A program made the position numbers and the translations under genes. DNA of 64,000 nt from Neohoeflea coraliihabitans (lineage in GTDB: Bacteria > Pseudomonadota > Alphaproteobacteria > Rhizobiales > Rhizobiaceae): the NCBI RefSeq assembly GCF_019334345.1, contig NZ_JAHWQX010000002.1, forward strand, positions 682,001 through 746,000, written 5' to 3'. This document shows, one piece after another, positions 55,184 to 64,000 of this stretch. The notes under the pieces were generated by a model. That model was not told the origin of the DNA. It worked only from the letters and a program-made list of their open reading frames with translations, and made no database searches. Each line of letters opens with the position of its first letter. The first letter of the stretch is position 1.

Positions 55184-56131
55184 CTACTCGGATAGTTCGT
55201 GGCGCCAGGGCGGATCGGCTCCGGGACGCCCGACGGTCACTGCGGCGGCCCTGCAGGCAAAGCGCAAGACATCGGCTATGTCGTCGGCGGCCAATTGAGA
55301 CAAGGCGGACTTTCGCAACGCGCCCTTTCTGTGCAAGGCATCGAGCAAGGCTGCATTGACCGTGTCGCCAGCGCCAACGGTGTCCGCGACCGAGCCGCGC
55401 TCGGCGGCAATGGCGATGCGATGATTGGCGGAATAGGCGACAATGCCTTTCGATCCGCGGGTGATCACGATCAGTTGGGGACCGGACGCAAGCCAGGGGC
55501 GCACCATCTCATCCATCGTCGCATTGCCGAACCATGCCAGGTCCTCATCGGACAGTTTGAGGATGTCGGACAGCGCAATGAGGCGTTCAAGACGGGCGCG
55601 ATAAGATCCCTCATCTTCAATCAGCGCAGGACGGATATTCGGATCCAGCGAGATGACGCAATCGGGTGCGGCGCGGCGCAGCAGTCGTTCATAGACGGGC
55701 CCCGCTGACTCGCGAACCAGCCCGATGTCGCCGCAATGGATGGCGGAGATGGTCGACGTCACCTGCGGCAGATGCTGCTTAGTGAAGAATTGCCCGACCG
55801 AGTTCTGATCAAAAAAGGCATAGCGCGGCTGACCCGCATCCAGAGCAACGAAAGCCAGCGTGGTTGAATGGTCAACCGTAACGCACCAGCGATCATCGAC
55901 ATCGCTGGCAGCGAGTGACCGGCGCAGCATGTCGCCGAACAGGTCGCTCGACAGGGCTGAACAATACCCGACATCGGCCCCGAGACGGCCAAGGGCGATG
56001 GCCGTGGTGAAGACTGAACCACCGGTCCGCGGCGCGAAGACCGGCAGTGCCGCCTCGCTATTCACCGGGATCATGTCGATCACCGCCTCGCCGCAACACA
56101 GGATCACCGGTGCGCGGCATGCAGCGCGCAT
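55184..56131 (-). CDS. PfkB family carbohydrate kinase (fructokinase-like)
   Basis: 315-residue ribokinase-fold enzyme. The N-terminal ILCCGEAVIDMIP and GG-motif TGGSVFTTAIALGRLGAD are conserved, and the ATP/anion hole motif GAGDTVNAALL carries the catalytic Asp. Fructokinases of Rhizobiales (frk) have this length and context beside pgi and pyrE. The start ATG 56131 is two bases after the pyrE stop (TGA-CC-ATG), so it is translationally coupled to pyrE. Substrate is inferred only; another sugar or nucleoside is possible. Confidence 0.88.
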   Translation of the reverse strand: MRAACRAPVILCCGEAVIDMIPVNSEAALPVFAPRTGGSVFTTAIALGRLGADVGYCSALSSDLFGDMLRRSLAASDVDDRWCVTVDHSTTLAFVALDAGQPRYAFFDQNSVGQFFTKQHLPQVTSTISAIHCGDIGLVRESAGPVYERLLRRAAPDCVISLDPNIRPALIEDEGSYRARLERLIALSDILKLSDEDLAWFGNATMDEMVRPWLASGPQLIVITRGSKGIVAYSANHRIAIAAERGSVADTVGAGDTVNAALLDALHRKGALRKSALSQLAADDIADVLRFACRAAAVTVGRPGADPPWRHELSE

Positions 56132-56133
56132 GG

Positions 56134-56832
56134 TCAGCTGCGCGGCAGTTCGGCAGCGCCACCATGCAGCGCCGACCATTCAAGCGGCGCATCAAGAAAG
56201 GCTCCGACCGCGTCCAGTGTCTCTGCATCGAAGCTTTGGCGATCAGTGGCGGCACGAAGCACATCGCGCCATGTGGCAAGGTGGTGCAGGGTGACATTGC
56301 CAGCCCGAAAACGCGCGACGGCTTCCTCGAAAATGTCATAGAAGAACAGCGCCATGCCATGCTCGACGACACCGCCTGCAGCGCGAATCGCGTCGATGAA
56401 CTGGAACATCGAACCGCCGGCGGTGGTCAGGTCCTCGATCACCAGGACGCGTGCGCCGTCCGGCAACACGCCCTCGATCTGGGCGTTGCGACCGTGGCCT
56501 TTCGGTTTCTTGCGGACATAGATCATCGGCAGGCCGAGGCGTTCCGCGAGAAAGGCCGCGAATGGAATGCCGGCCGTTTCACCGCCGGCAACGCAATCAA
56601 ATTGCTCGAACCCGGCCTGGCGAAGCACGGTCGCAGCGGCAAAGTCCATGACCGTTGAGCGGATCCGCGGGTAGGAAATCAGCTTGCGGCAATCGATATA
56701 AACGGGGCTGACCATGCCGGATGCCAGGCGATAGGGATCCTTCGCATTGAAATGCACGGCGCCGATCTCCAGCAGCTGTCCGGCGAAGATCTCGGCCATG
56801 ACGGCGGGCTCGGGAAAGCTGCTTGGTGTCAT
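56134..56832 (-). CDS. pyrE: Orotate phosphoribosyltransferase
   Basis: 232 residues. The PRPP-binding motif is [14 protein letters not shown] near residue 130. Other conserved parts are [38 protein letters not shown] and the flexible-loop lysines in [15 protein letters not shown]. It joins orotate to PRPP to make OMP. ATG 56832 has AAAGGAC 6 bp upstream; the frame upstream to 56910 is not conserved. It lies 74 bp downstream of pyrC and is followed at once by the PfkB kinase, forming pyrC-pyrE-pfkB. Confidence 0.95.
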   Translation of the reverse strand: MTPSSFPEPAVMAEIFAGQLLEIGAVHFNAKDPYRLASGMVSPVYIDCRKLISYPRIRSTVMDFAAATVLRQAGFEQFDCVAGGETAGIPFAAFLAERLGLPMIYVRKKPKGHGRNAQIEGVLPDGARVLVIEDLTTAGGSMFQFIDAIRAAGGVVEHGMALFFYDIFEEAVARFRAGNVTLHHLATWRDVLRAATDRQSFDAETLDAVGAFLDAPLEWSALHGGAAELPRS

Positions 56833-56906
56833 CGGTCGTCCTTTCATCTCAGCGCCAGCCCCAGGTGGCGGCCAGTCGTCGGCGCCTTGCGCAGCGGGGC
56901 CCGGGT

Positions 56907-57944
56907 TCACCTGACCTGCCAGTAAACGGGCACCATCGGGTCGAATACGGTCACGGCCCCGGCGGCGGTCTCGATCTTGTCCGGAAAGGTGACCGGCGTC
57001 TCGCTGCGCACCAGTGTGATCGTGTCCGCGTTGGGCGGCAGACCATACCAGGCCGGACCGTTCAACGAAGCGAAGGCGGCCAGTTTGTCGAGCGCTTTTT
57101 CCTCTTCGAAGACCTGCGCAAGGCAGGACATGGTGTTCGGAGCCGAGAAGATACCGGCGCAGCCACAGGGGCTTTCTTTCAAGCGATCATCATGCGGCGC
57201 CGAGTCTGTTCCCAGGAAGAAGCGCTGGTCGCCAGAGGTGGCGGCGGCGCGCAGCGCCAGGCGGTGCTTCTCGCGCTTGGCTACCGGCAGACAATAATAA
57301 TGCGGGCGGATGCCTCCGGCGAGGATGGCATTGCGATTGATCATCAGGTGATGCGTGGTGATGGTTGCCGCGAGGTTGCTGTCGGCGGCGCGGACATAGG
57401 CTACGCCTTCCTCGGTTGTGATGTGCTCGAGGGTGATCTTTAATTCGGGCAGGCGCTGACGCAACGGGGCGAGCACGGTGTCGATGAACACCCGTTCCCG
57501 ATCGAAGATGTCGATCTCGGGATCGGTTACCTCGCCGTGGATGCACAGGACCATGCCGATCTCCGCCATGGTCTCCATGACATCCATGACCTTGTCGAGC
57601 TGGCGCACGCCACTGGCAGAATTGGTCGTCGCGCCGGCCGGGTAAAGCTTGACGGCCATCGCTACGCCGGCGCGGAAGGCCTCGGCAACGTCATGTGCAT
57701 CGGTCGCTTCAGTCAGGTAAAGCGTCATCAGGGGCTCGAAATCAGAACCGGCGGGCCGGGCGGCGAGGATGCGGCGGCGATAGGCTTCGGCATCGGCCCG
57801 TGTTACAACCGGCGGAACCAGGTTCGGCATGATGACCGCCCGCGCGAAATGCTGGGCGGTGGCCGGCAACACCCCTGCCAGCATATCGCCGTCGCGCAGA
57901 TGCAGGTGCCAGTCATCCGGTCGCGGAATCTCGATCGTTGTCAC
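56907..57944 (-). CDS. pyrC: Dihydroorotase (class II, E. coli PyrC type)
   Basis: 345 residues. The metal-binding HLHLRDG opens the barrel, followed by [13 protein letters not shown], the carboxylated lysine in [18 protein letters not shown] and the [10 protein letters not shown] histidines, and the catalytic aspartate in [14 protein letters not shown]. The enzyme closes N-carbamoyl-aspartate to dihydroorotate. The class II type is common in proteobacteria and does not depend on PyrB. It is the first gene of the leftward pyrC-pyrE-pfkB group and is divergent from the SDR gene. Confidence 0.95.
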   Translation of the reverse strand: MTTIEIPRPDDWHLHLRDGDMLAGVLPATAQHFARAVIMPNLVPPVVTRADAEAYRRRILAARPAGSDFEPLMTLYLTEATDAHDVAEAFRAGVAMAVKLYPAGATTNSASGVRQLDKVMDVMETMAEIGMVLCIHGEVTDPEIDIFDRERVFIDTVLAPLRQRLPELKITLEHITTEEGVAYVRAADSNLAATITTHHLMINRNAILAGGIRPHYYCLPVAKREKHRLALRAAATSGDQRFFLGTDSAPHDDRLKESPCGCAGIFSAPNTMSCLAQVFEEEKALDKLAAFASLNGPAWYGLPPNADTITLVRSETPVTFPDKIETAAGAVTVFDPMVPVYWQVR

Positions 57945-58074
57945 TTGTTCCCCCGCCTGAGACAGAGCACCGCCTCCCGCTTGCTTGCCGTTTCGTGTTC
58001 ATTCGGCTTTAAGCGCCCTACCGGCAGGGCGCAAGTTGCGCGATGCTGCATTCACAGATGACAGGAGGAAAAAG

Positions 58075-58863
58075 ATGGATCTCGGTTTGAAGGAGAAAGG
58101 CGCACTGGTGCTTTCCTCATCGCGCGGGCTGGGGCTTGGCATTGCCCGGGCGCTGGCGGCGGAAGGGGCCAATGTCGTCCTGTGCGGGCGCGATGCAGCC
58201 CGGCTCGAAACGGAAACCGATGCCATCAACGGGCTGGGTGGCGGCCGGGCGCGGTTCATCACCGCCGATCTTGCGGAGGCGGCGACACCGGGCCGGCTGT
58301 TCGAGGAGGCGCGCGCGATGCTTGGCCATATCGACATTCTGGTCAACAACACCGGAGGGCCGCCGCCCGGCGCCATGTCAGACGCTGGCGTCGATGCCGT
58401 TCGCTCAAATTACGAGGTGATGGTGCTGCGGCTCATCGAATTGACAGGGCTGGTATTGCCGGCAATGCGCGAGAAAGGATGGGGACGCGTGTTGACCGTG
58501 GCCTCGTCCGGGGTCATCGAGCCGATCGCAAATCTCGGCCTTTCGAACGCCATCCGCGCCTCGCTTGTGGGCTGGTCGAAGTCGATGGCCAATGAGGTGG
58601 CCCGCGATGGCGTCACCTTCAACATGCTGCTGCCGGGGCAGATCGATACGGATCGCCTGCGCCAGTTGCTGGCGATGCGCGCCGAAAACAGCGGGCAGGA
58701 TGCCGATAGTGTCGCCCGCAGCGGACAGGCGGCGATCCCCGTCGGGCGCTATGGCACACCCGAGGAATTCGGCGCTGTCGCGGCATTTCTGGTTTCCGAA
58801 AAGGCCAGCTACATCAACGGCTCGCAGATCCGCTGCGACGGCGGGGCGATACGATCCGTGTAG
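58075..58863 (+). CDS. SDR-fold oxidoreductase with degenerate active site
   Basis: 262-residue short-chain dehydrogenase-like protein. The cofactor site is SSSRGLGLGIA (S-S-S-xxx-GxG instead of TGxxxGxG), with NNTGGPPPG as the NNAG equivalent. In the catalytic region the serine of VASSGVIEP is kept, but the YxxxK pair is replaced: the aligned stretch reads LGLSNAIRASLVGWSKSM, giving Ser where Tyr is expected and Arg where Lys is expected. This is a known divergent subgroup annotated as 3-oxoacyl-ACP reductase-like. AGGAGGAAAAAG precedes the ATG, one of the strongest ribosome sites in the window. Enzymatic activity is uncertain. Confidence 0.87.
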   Translation: MDLGLKEKGALVLSSSRGLGLGIARALAAEGANVVLCGRDAARLETETDAINGLGGGRARFITADLAEAATPGRLFEEARAMLGHIDILVNNTGGPPPGAMSDAGVDAVRSNYEVMVLRLIELTGLVLPAMREKGWGRVLTVASSGVIEPIANLGLSNAIRASLVGWSKSMANEVARDGVTFNMLLPGQIDTDRLRQLLAMRAENSGQDADSVARSGQAAIPVGRYGTPEEFGAVAAFLVSEKASYINGSQIRCDGGAIRSV

Positions 58864-58893
58864 GCGTTGGCAAGAGAACGTACCGGGCGGCGC

Positions 58894-59748
58894 TTACAGC
58901 AGACGCTTGCGGCTTTCCGCAATGTAGTGCTGGCGCAACTGAGTGGCGACCGGCCCGGGCTTGCCGTCCGAAAGATTGATGCCGTCGATCGAAACAACAG
59001 GGCCGACGAACATCGACGCCGAGGTGACAAAGGCTTCGGCAGCCTGGTGAGCTTCGGCAACGGTGAAGGCGCGTTCCTCGATGCGAACGCCGGTGGTCGC
59101 CGCATACTCCATCAGCGTCGCACGGGTAATCCCGTGCAGGATGCCGTTGGACAGGGGCCGGGTGATGATGGCGCCCTCGCTGGTGACGATAAAGGCATTG
59201 TTGGACGTTCCCTCCATGATGTGCCCGTCGCGCACCAGCCAGGCATCGTCGGCGCCACTGGCTTTGGCCTGCATCTTGGCAAGCGAGGGATAGAGCAATT
59301 GCGTGGTCTTGATGTCGCACCTGCCCCAGCGCAGATCCTCGATCGTCACAACCTTCAGGCCGTTTCGCGCCACGGGCGTGTCGATGAGCTCCTTTTTCAG
59401 GGTGAACAGAACAAGTCCTGGGGTCATCGCATCGGTGTCGAAAGCGAAATCGCGGTCCGCGGCGCCGCGGGTCAGCTGCATATAGACCTGTCCCTGCTCG
59501 ATGCCGTTGCGCTCGACAAGCGTGCGGTGGATGTCCAGCAGCGCATCATCGGATATGTCAACGCGCATCCCGAGTTCGCCCGCCGATCGGTGCAGCCGGC
59601 GAAGATGGGCGGGAAAATCGACCAGTTTGCCGTCAAGGACGGCAGCGACCTCGTAAATGGCGTCGGCGAACAGAAAGCCGCGATCGAACACTGAGATTCG
59701 CGCCTCGCTCTCGGGTACGTAATCGCCATTCACATAGACCGTTCGCAT
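58894..59748 (-). CDS. D-amino-acid transaminase-like class IV aminotransferase
   Basis: 284 residues, fold type IV PLP enzyme. The catalytic lysine is in RCDIKTTQLL, the segment that in D-amino-acid transaminase reads CDIKS. DRGFLFADAIYEV is the N-terminal signature, and MEGTSNNAFIV and NGILHGITR bind the cofactor phosphate. D-alanine transaminase uses D-Ala plus 2-oxoglutarate to make D-Glu for peptidoglycan; related enzymes are aminodeoxychorismate lyase and branched-chain aminotransferase, which I consider less likely given CDIK. ATG 59748 has AGGAGAG 4-5 bp upstream. It is convergent with the SDR gene and divergent from the DegT gene. Confidence 0.87.
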   Translation of the reverse strand: MRTVYVNGDYVPESEARISVFDRGFLFADAIYEVAAVLDGKLVDFPAHLRRLHRSAGELGMRVDISDDALLDIHRTLVERNGIEQGQVYMQLTRGAADRDFAFDTDAMTPGLVLFTLKKELIDTPVARNGLKVVTIEDLRWGRCDIKTTQLLYPSLAKMQAKASGADDAWLVRDGHIMEGTSNNAFIVTSEGAIITRPLSNGILHGITRATLMEYAATTGVRIEERAFTVAEAHQAAEAFVTSASMFVGPVVSIDGINLSDGKPGPVATQLRQHYIAESRKRLL

Positions 59749-59921
59749 ATCACTCTCCTGTCGTGGTGGCGCTTTCTTGCCAGATTTATCAGTTCCGGGC
59801 CACGCAAAAAGACGGCATGGTGCATAATCTCCGCGCAGGTTCAGGCTGCTAGAATCGCGGCGCCTGGGCGGAGCCAGCCATCGCCGCTGGCGGATGAACT
59901 GCATGATCCGGAGTGCCGCAG

Positions 59922-61061
59922 ATGACAGCACCATACGCCGCTACCGAGCCGGCCCCCTCGCCGGTGGCCTATACCAGGCCCTCGATCACGGAACTCGAGG
60001 TCAGCTACGCGACGGATGCGGCGCGCAATGGCTGGGGTCCGCGGTGTTACGACTATATCAAACGGCTTGAGGCCGGCTTTGCAGAGCATCTCGAGGTGGC
60101 GCACGCGACGGCGACGTCCAGTTGCACCGGCGCAATGCAGCTCGGACTGGCAGCGCTCGGCATCGGCGCTGGCGATGAAGTGATACTTGCGGACACCAAC
60201 TGGATCGCCACGGCAGCGCCCCTCGTCCATCTCGGCGCCACGCCTGTTTTCGTCGATATTCTCGCCGACAGCTGGTGCATCGATCCGTCGGCGGCCGAAC
60301 AGGCGATCACTGACCGGACAAAGGCCATTGTCGCCACGCATCTGTATGGTTCGATGTGCGACATGGACGCGTTGCAGGCGCTGTGCCGGCGATATGGCAT
60401 CGCCTTGATCGAGGATGCCGCAGAGGCGATCGGTTCCGCCTGGCGCGGGCGGAAAGCCGGTAGCATGGGGACGTTCGGGGTGTTCTCGTTTCATGGAACA
60501 AAGACGATGACGACCGGCGAGGGTGGCATGATTGCCACGCGAGATCCCGAGCTGCATTCCCGGATTTCGCAGCTCGCCGATCATGGCCGGGACCCTGGCG
60601 AGCCGCGGCAATTCCATCCGACGATCACCGGCTACAAGTTCAAGATGGCCAATGTCCAGGCGGCGATCGGTTGCGCCCAGCTGGAGCGCATTGACGACCT
60701 GATCGCTGGCAAGCGGCGGGTGATGGCGCGCTACCGGGACCTGCTTTCAGGTTGTGCCGGACTGACGCTGAATACGGAACCGGCCGGTACGCAAAACGGC
60801 TACTGGATGCCGAATGTCGTCTTTGATCGCGATCTCGGCATTACGCGCGAAAAACTACTTGCCGCGTTCAAAGCGGAGAAGATCGACGCCCGGGTGTTCT
60901 TCTGGCCCCTGTCGAGCCTGCCGATGTTTGAATCGCAACCGCAGAACATCAATGCCTGGGATATCCCGGAACGGGCAGTCAATCTGCCAAGTTTTCATGA
61001 CATGGATGCTGCTACGCAGGAGCGCGTCTGCGCGGTGATCGAGGGCCTGCTGCCAGCATGA
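59922..61061 (+). CDS. DegT/DnrJ/EryC1/StrS family sugar aminotransferase
   Basis: 379-residue PLP enzyme of the sugar-aminotransferase family. The catalytic lysine is Lys194 in SFHGTKTMTTGEGGM, the pyridine-N aspartate is Asp165 in IEDAAEAIG, and FKMANVQAAIGCAQLE is the substrate/dimer segment. These enzymes aminate keto-sugar nucleotides (for example to perosamine or a 4-amino-4,6-dideoxy sugar), giving residues of O-antigen or other glycans. ATG 59922 was chosen (GGAG 9 bp upstream); GTG 59913 adds three residues. It ends 45 bp from the convergent C-methyltransferase of the deoxysugar cluster, which suggests that all four genes belong to surface-polysaccharide synthesis. Confidence 0.9.
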   Translation: MTAPYAATEPAPSPVAYTRPSITELEVSYATDAARNGWGPRCYDYIKRLEAGFAEHLEVAHATATSSCTGAMQLGLAALGIGAGDEVILADTNWIATAAPLVHLGATPVFVDILADSWCIDPSAAEQAITDRTKAIVATHLYGSMCDMDALQALCRRYGIALIEDAAEAIGSAWRGRKAGSMGTFGVFSFHGTKTMTTGEGGMIATRDPELHSRISQLADHGRDPGEPRQFHPTITGYKFKMANVQAAIGCAQLERIDDLIAGKRRVMARYRDLLSGCAGLTLNTEPAGTQNGYWMPNVVFDRDLGITREKLLAAFKAEKIDARVFFWPLSSLPMFESQPQNINAWDIPERAVNLPSFHDMDAATQERVCAVIEGLLPA

Positions 61062-61106
61062 GATAGCGTTTTGCGGCCTGATCTCTGTGTGCGGCCGGCG
61101 GCGCGG

Positions 61107-62381
61107 TCAGGCGTGCACCTTGAGCGTGGGAATGGCTGTCACAAAGCGCCCACCCCATTCGGTGACATAGGCGAGCTGCGACTTGATTTCCGCTTCCAGG
61201 TTCCATGGCAGGATCAAAACTCGATCCGGGCGGCGCGCGGCAAGCTCCGCCTCGCTGACCACGGGAATATGCGAGCCCGGCAGCAGCTGTCCCTGCTTGT
61301 GCGGATTGCGGTCAGCGACAAATGCGATGTCTTCGGCCGTCACGCCGCTGAAATTGAGCAGGGTGTTGCCCTTGGCGGCGGCACCGTAGGCGGCGACCTG
61401 CAGACCCTCGCGCCGGGCGGCGGCCAGGAATGTTCTCAGTTCTTCACGGACCCGGTCGGCATGCGGCTGCAGACGGCCATAGAATGCCGCCCCGCGCATT
61501 CCGGCCTCAACCTCGCGGCGGCGCGTCGCTGCGACGGCGGCAGAGGTCTTGTGGATGCGCGCCGCCGCACGGCAGGCAAAAACCCGCAGGCTGCCGCCGT
61601 GCCAGGGCGTGGTCTCGATGTCAAAGATGCGCAAACCGGCAGCCGCAAAAATGCGCTCGACAGCACACAGCGACAAATAGGAGTAATGCTCGTGATAGGC
61701 GGTATCGAACTGAGCGCCCTCGACCATCTCAAGCAGATGCGGAAATTCGAACGTGGCGACGCCCTCCGGCTTCAAAAGCGTCGCGAAGCCGGCGGCAAAA
61801 TCGTTGATGTCCGGCACGTGAGCCAGCACGTTGTTGGCGACCATCAGATCGGCGCGCCGGTTATCGGCAGCCAGTTTCGTGGCCAGTGCCCGGCCGAAGA
61901 AGGCTTCAACCATCTCGATGCCGAGAGCCCGTGCCGCCGCTGCTGTCCCCGCCGTCGGCTCGATGCCGTAACAGCGAATGCCGGCAGCCTGCACATAGCG
62001 CAGGAGATATCCGTCATTGGCAGCCACCTCGCAGACGAGACTGTCGGGTCCGAGGGCGAAGCGGTGCCGCATCATGGCGACATACGCCTCGGCATGGGCC
62101 AGCCAGGTGGGCGAAAAGGATGAGAAATAGGCGTATTCCGGCGTGAAGAATGTTTCGCGAGCGGCGAAATCACGCGTCTGGGTCAGCCAGCAGCAGCGGC
62201 AGGTGCGAACCTCAAGCGGATAGGATTTTTCCGCCGCAATGGTGCGAGGGTCGATATAGGCATTGGAGGGGGGCGCCGCGCCGAGGTTGAGAAAGGGCAA
62301 GAAATCCGCACCGCCGCAATGGCGGCAACGCATCGGCTCTTTTCGTCCTGCACGTTTTTGATCCACGCCGGCGCCGGTCAT
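61107..62381 (-). CDS. Sugar C-methyltransferase (NDP-sugar, Methyltransf_13/11/14 type)
   Basis: 424 residues in three parts: an N-terminal zinc-binding domain with CRHCGG and CRCC (about 18-62), a SAM-binding Rossmann domain with VCEVAANDGYLL (about 100-200) and the catalytic-type YHEHYSY segment, and a C-terminal domain with AAYGAAAKGNTLLN. This is the layout of TylC3/NovU-type C-methyltransferases that methylate C3 (or C5) of a 4-keto-deoxysugar nucleotide. ATG 62381 gives a 4-bp ATGA overlap with the epimerase gene; an in-frame ATG at 62333 is possible. The product is likely a branched deoxysugar. Confidence 0.88.
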   Translation of the reverse strand: MTGAGVDQKRAGRKEPMRCRHCGGADFLPFLNLGAAPPSNAYIDPRTIAAEKSYPLEVRTCRCCWLTQTRDFAARETFFTPEYAYFSSFSPTWLAHAEAYVAMMRHRFALGPDSLVCEVAANDGYLLRYVQAAGIRCYGIEPTAGTAAAARALGIEMVEAFFGRALATKLAADNRRADLMVANNVLAHVPDINDFAAGFATLLKPEGVATFEFPHLLEMVEGAQFDTAYHEHYSYLSLCAVERIFAAAGLRIFDIETTPWHGGSLRVFACRAAARIHKTSAAVAATRRREVEAGMRGAAFYGRLQPHADRVREELRTFLAAARREGLQVAAYGAAAKGNTLLNFSGVTAEDIAFVADRNPHKQGQLLPGSHIPVVSEAELAARRPDRVLILPWNLEAEIKSQLAYVTEWGGRFVTAIPTLKVHA

Positions 62382-62935
62382 GAGCCTTGCCGATGGCCAA
62401 TCAGCGGCCAGGCGCGGTCCTGCTCCGAGCAGTGCTTCAGCGGCAAGGGCCAGGAGATGGAGAGCGCCGGATCATCGGGCCGCAAACCTCTCGCGGCAGC
62501 CGGTGCGTAGGCGGCGGAATGCAGGTACAGAAGGGCGACATCGTCGGTCAGGGTCTGGAATCCGTGGGCGAACCCTTGCGGGATCAGCAGCGCAGTGCCG
62601 GTCTCCGCCGACAACTCGACCGTCAGCGGCAAAAAGCGGTTCGGGCTGTCCTTACGCATGTCGACAATCACATCGAAGATCTTGCCCTGCAGCACCGTGA
62701 CCAGTTTCATCTCCGCATGCGGCGGTTCCTGAAAATGCAGACCGCGCACCGTGCCGGCATGCGGGGTGGCGGAGTGATTGATATGAGCAATCCCGTCGCT
62801 CCAGCCGAACGGCGCAAGCTCTTCCAGCGCAAAAAGGCGACTGAAGACACCGCGCGCGTCGCGAAACGCGCTGCGCCGCACCAGCGCGGGAACAGGGGAT
62901 GGCCCGCCCTGCAATGGCGTTACCTCGAGCTTCAT
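62378..62935 (-). CDS. NDP-4-keto-6-deoxyhexose 3,5-epimerase-like protein (RmlC family)
   Basis: 185-residue RmlC-like cupin. His67 in GTVRGLHFQ is the conserved catalytic base, Arg64 precedes it, and Tyr137/Tyr143 in LYLHSAAYAP correspond to the acid tyrosine region. Asp residues in DVIVDMRKDSP bind the sugar nucleotide. Together with the coupled CDP-glucose dehydratase (4-bp overlap) it probably acts on a CDP- rather than a dTDP-sugar and moves configuration at C3/C5, or only at C5, before methylation. Whether it is a full 3,5-epimerase cannot be said from the sequence. Confidence 0.87.
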   Translation of the reverse strand: MKLEVTPLQGGPSPVPALVRRSAFRDARGVFSRLFALEELAPFGWSDGIAHINHSATPHAGTVRGLHFQEPPHAEMKLVTVLQGKIFDVIVDMRKDSPNRFLPLTVELSAETGTALLIPQGFAHGFQTLTDDVALLYLHSAAYAPAAARGLRPDDPALSISWPLPLKHCSEQDRAWPLIGHRQGS

Positions 62936-64000
62936 GCAACTTCCGCCGGACAGTCTTGCAATGTCTTGAGAAAGGCATCGCGGTCATCTGCGCACAGCCT
63001 CGCCGCATCCGCTCCGTCCGCATGGGCGCGGTACCAGGCCATGGTGCGGTCAATGGTTTCGAGAAGGTTCCAGACCGGCGCCACGCCGAGCTCACGCCCG
63101 GCCTTGCTCGCATCGAGCGCCAGCGTGGCGGCCTCATTCGGACCGTTCGGTGTGCTGGCGAATTCCACGTCGGACACCGGGAAATGCTGCTGCGCCCGGT
63201 GCAGCACAGCGCGCACGCTCGCCGGCGCATCGGACGGGCCGAAATTGTAAGCCGTGGACGGCTGCGACTCGACCGCTTTCGGGCCATGCCCGGCGAGCCG
63301 TTCGGCGAGGATCAGGTAGCCGCGCAGCGGCTCGAGCACGTGCTGCCAGGGACGGGTCGCTTCCGGTCGGCGGACCTTCAGCGCCGCGCCCTGTCGCCAG
63401 GCTCTTACCGCATCCGGGATCAACCGATCTTCAGCCCAGTCGCCGCCCCCGATAACATTGCCGGCGCGAGCGGTGGCAATGGCACAGCCGGCGCGGGCCA
63501 GCGCCGGCCGCCATCCATCAACCAGCATCTCGCATGCGGCCTTGCTGGCCGAGTAGGGATCGGTGCCGCCGAGCGGATCGGTCTCGACAAAACGATGTCC
63601 GCCGCCATCATTGGCGTAGACCTTGTCGGTGGTGGTGACGACGATAGCGCGCGGGCCATTGCCGGGGACCGCGATCGCCGCCAAGGCTTCAAGCAGATGA
63701 AGGGTGCCGCCGACATTGATCGCCATGGTGGCGGCCGGGTCGGCGTGTCCGCGCCGCACCAGCGATTGCGCGGCAAGATGAAATACGATCTCCGGCCGCG
63801 CGGCCATGACCTGAGCGTGTACAGCGGCGCGGTCGCGCAGATCGATGAATTCGCCCGAGCCGGGCCGTTTTGCGAACAGGTTTGAATACAGCGCGTCCGG
63901 CGCTTCGGGCGGCAACGCCAGCCCCGTCACCTTGGCGCCCATGAAGAGCAGCCAATCGAGAAGCCAGCTTCCCTTGAAGCCGGTGTGACCCGTCAACAGC
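62932..64000 (-). CDS. rfbG: CDP-glucose 4,6-dehydratase (5' end outside window)
   Basis: About 355 residues visible. The NAD-binding TGHTGFKGSW motif is at the very edge of the window and lacks the few residues that normally precede it (the codons read CTG TTG before it), so the true start is beyond 64000. TTTDKVYAND and DPYSASK give the Thr-Asp and YxxxK active site of extended SDR dehydratases, and ARAGNVIGGGDWAEDRLIPD is typical for RfbG-type CDP-glucose dehydratase. It makes CDP-4-keto-6-deoxyglucose. It overlaps the epimerase gene by 4 bp. A CDP-glucose cytidylyltransferase (rfbF) is expected just outside the window. Confidence 0.93.
   Translation of the reverse strand, partial: LLTGHTGFKGSWLLDWLLFMGAKVTGLALPPEAPDALYSNLFAKRPGSGEFIDLRDRAAVHAQVMAARPEIVFHLAAQSLVRRGHADPAATMAINVGGTLHLLEALAAIAVPGNGPRAIVVTTTDKVYANDGGGHRFVETDPLGGTDPYSASKAACEMLVDGWRPALARAGCAIATARAGNVIGGGDWAEDRLIPDAVRAWRQGAALKVRRPEATRPWQHVLEPLRGYLILAERLAGHGPKAVESQPSTAYNFGPSDAPASVRAVLHRAQQHFPVSDVEFASTPNGPNEAATLALDASKAGRELGVAPVWNLLETIDRTMAWYRAHADGADAARLCADDRDAFLKTLQDCPAEVA

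Noticed and set aside
57985-58074. Longer N-terminus for the SDR protein
   Set aside because: The upstream extension is not conserved, and the very strong ribosome site sits directly before ATG 58075.

Overview
The window is a gene-dense, high-GC chromosomal segment from an alphaproteobacterium, most likely a member of the Rhizobiales (Hyphomicrobiales). Evidence includes the cell-cycle regulator gcrA with a dense cluster of GANTC (CcrM methylation) sites upstream, a PodJ-like polarity protein, a SAM-II riboswitch in front of metZ, a tandem-domain dCTP deaminase, and the order argD-argF-hslO near apaG and metZ next to phoR-pstSCAB-phoU-phoB. I see no insertion sequences, integrases, prophage blocks or CRISPR arrays.

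Layout. 1-1583: end of a ligase-associated Lhr-like helicase and its phosphoesterase partner PdeM. 1588-7503: a periplasmic TIGR02186-type protein coupled to a TauE/SafE exporter, then a 1339-residue PodJ-like gene. 7807-15247: a MerR (LiuR-type) regulator followed by a complete beta-oxidation set (two acyl-CoA dehydrogenases, thiolase, FadB/FadJ-like protein). The same kind of ACGT-based palindrome precedes this set and a distant fadD (51745), suggesting one regulon. 15398-21236: single genes (HCCA isomerase-like, HTH-S24 repressor, TerB-like, sterol desaturase-like, orphan solute-binding protein, processive glycosyltransferase).

21298-32564 is the main accessory region: an IclR regulator, a probable nine-gene operon read leftward from a strong promoter at 30430-30459 (LivF, binding protein, C45 Ntn hydrolase, polysaccharide-deacetylase-like hydrolase, LivH, LivM, LivG, M20 hydrolase, Old Yellow Enzyme) and a divergent second M20 hydrolase. 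A shared 16-bp motif lies at both promoters. It looks like an uptake and hydrolysis system for an amide-linked small molecule of unknown identity. This is my best candidate for an undescribed system.

32619-42898: tRNA-Gly(CCC), a small secreted Cys-containing protein, an ATP-grasp protein, dcd, the SAM-II riboswitch with terminator and metZ, a CDP-alcohol phosphatidyltransferase preceded by a 3 x 23-bp tandem repeat, apaG, a cupin, hslO, argF, argD and gcrA. 43017-53457: the phosphate regulon phoR-pstSCAB-phoU-phoB with strong Pho boxes, a PPK2 polyphosphate kinase diverging from phoR, and fadD. 53504-57944: pgi, a PfkB sugar kinase, pyrE and pyrC. 58075-64000: an SDR with a degenerate active site, a D-amino-acid-transaminase-like enzyme, a DegT aminotransferase, and a translationally coupled trio (CDP-glucose 4,6-dehydratase, 3,5-epimerase, C-methyltransferase) that probably makes a branched deoxysugar for surface polysaccharide.
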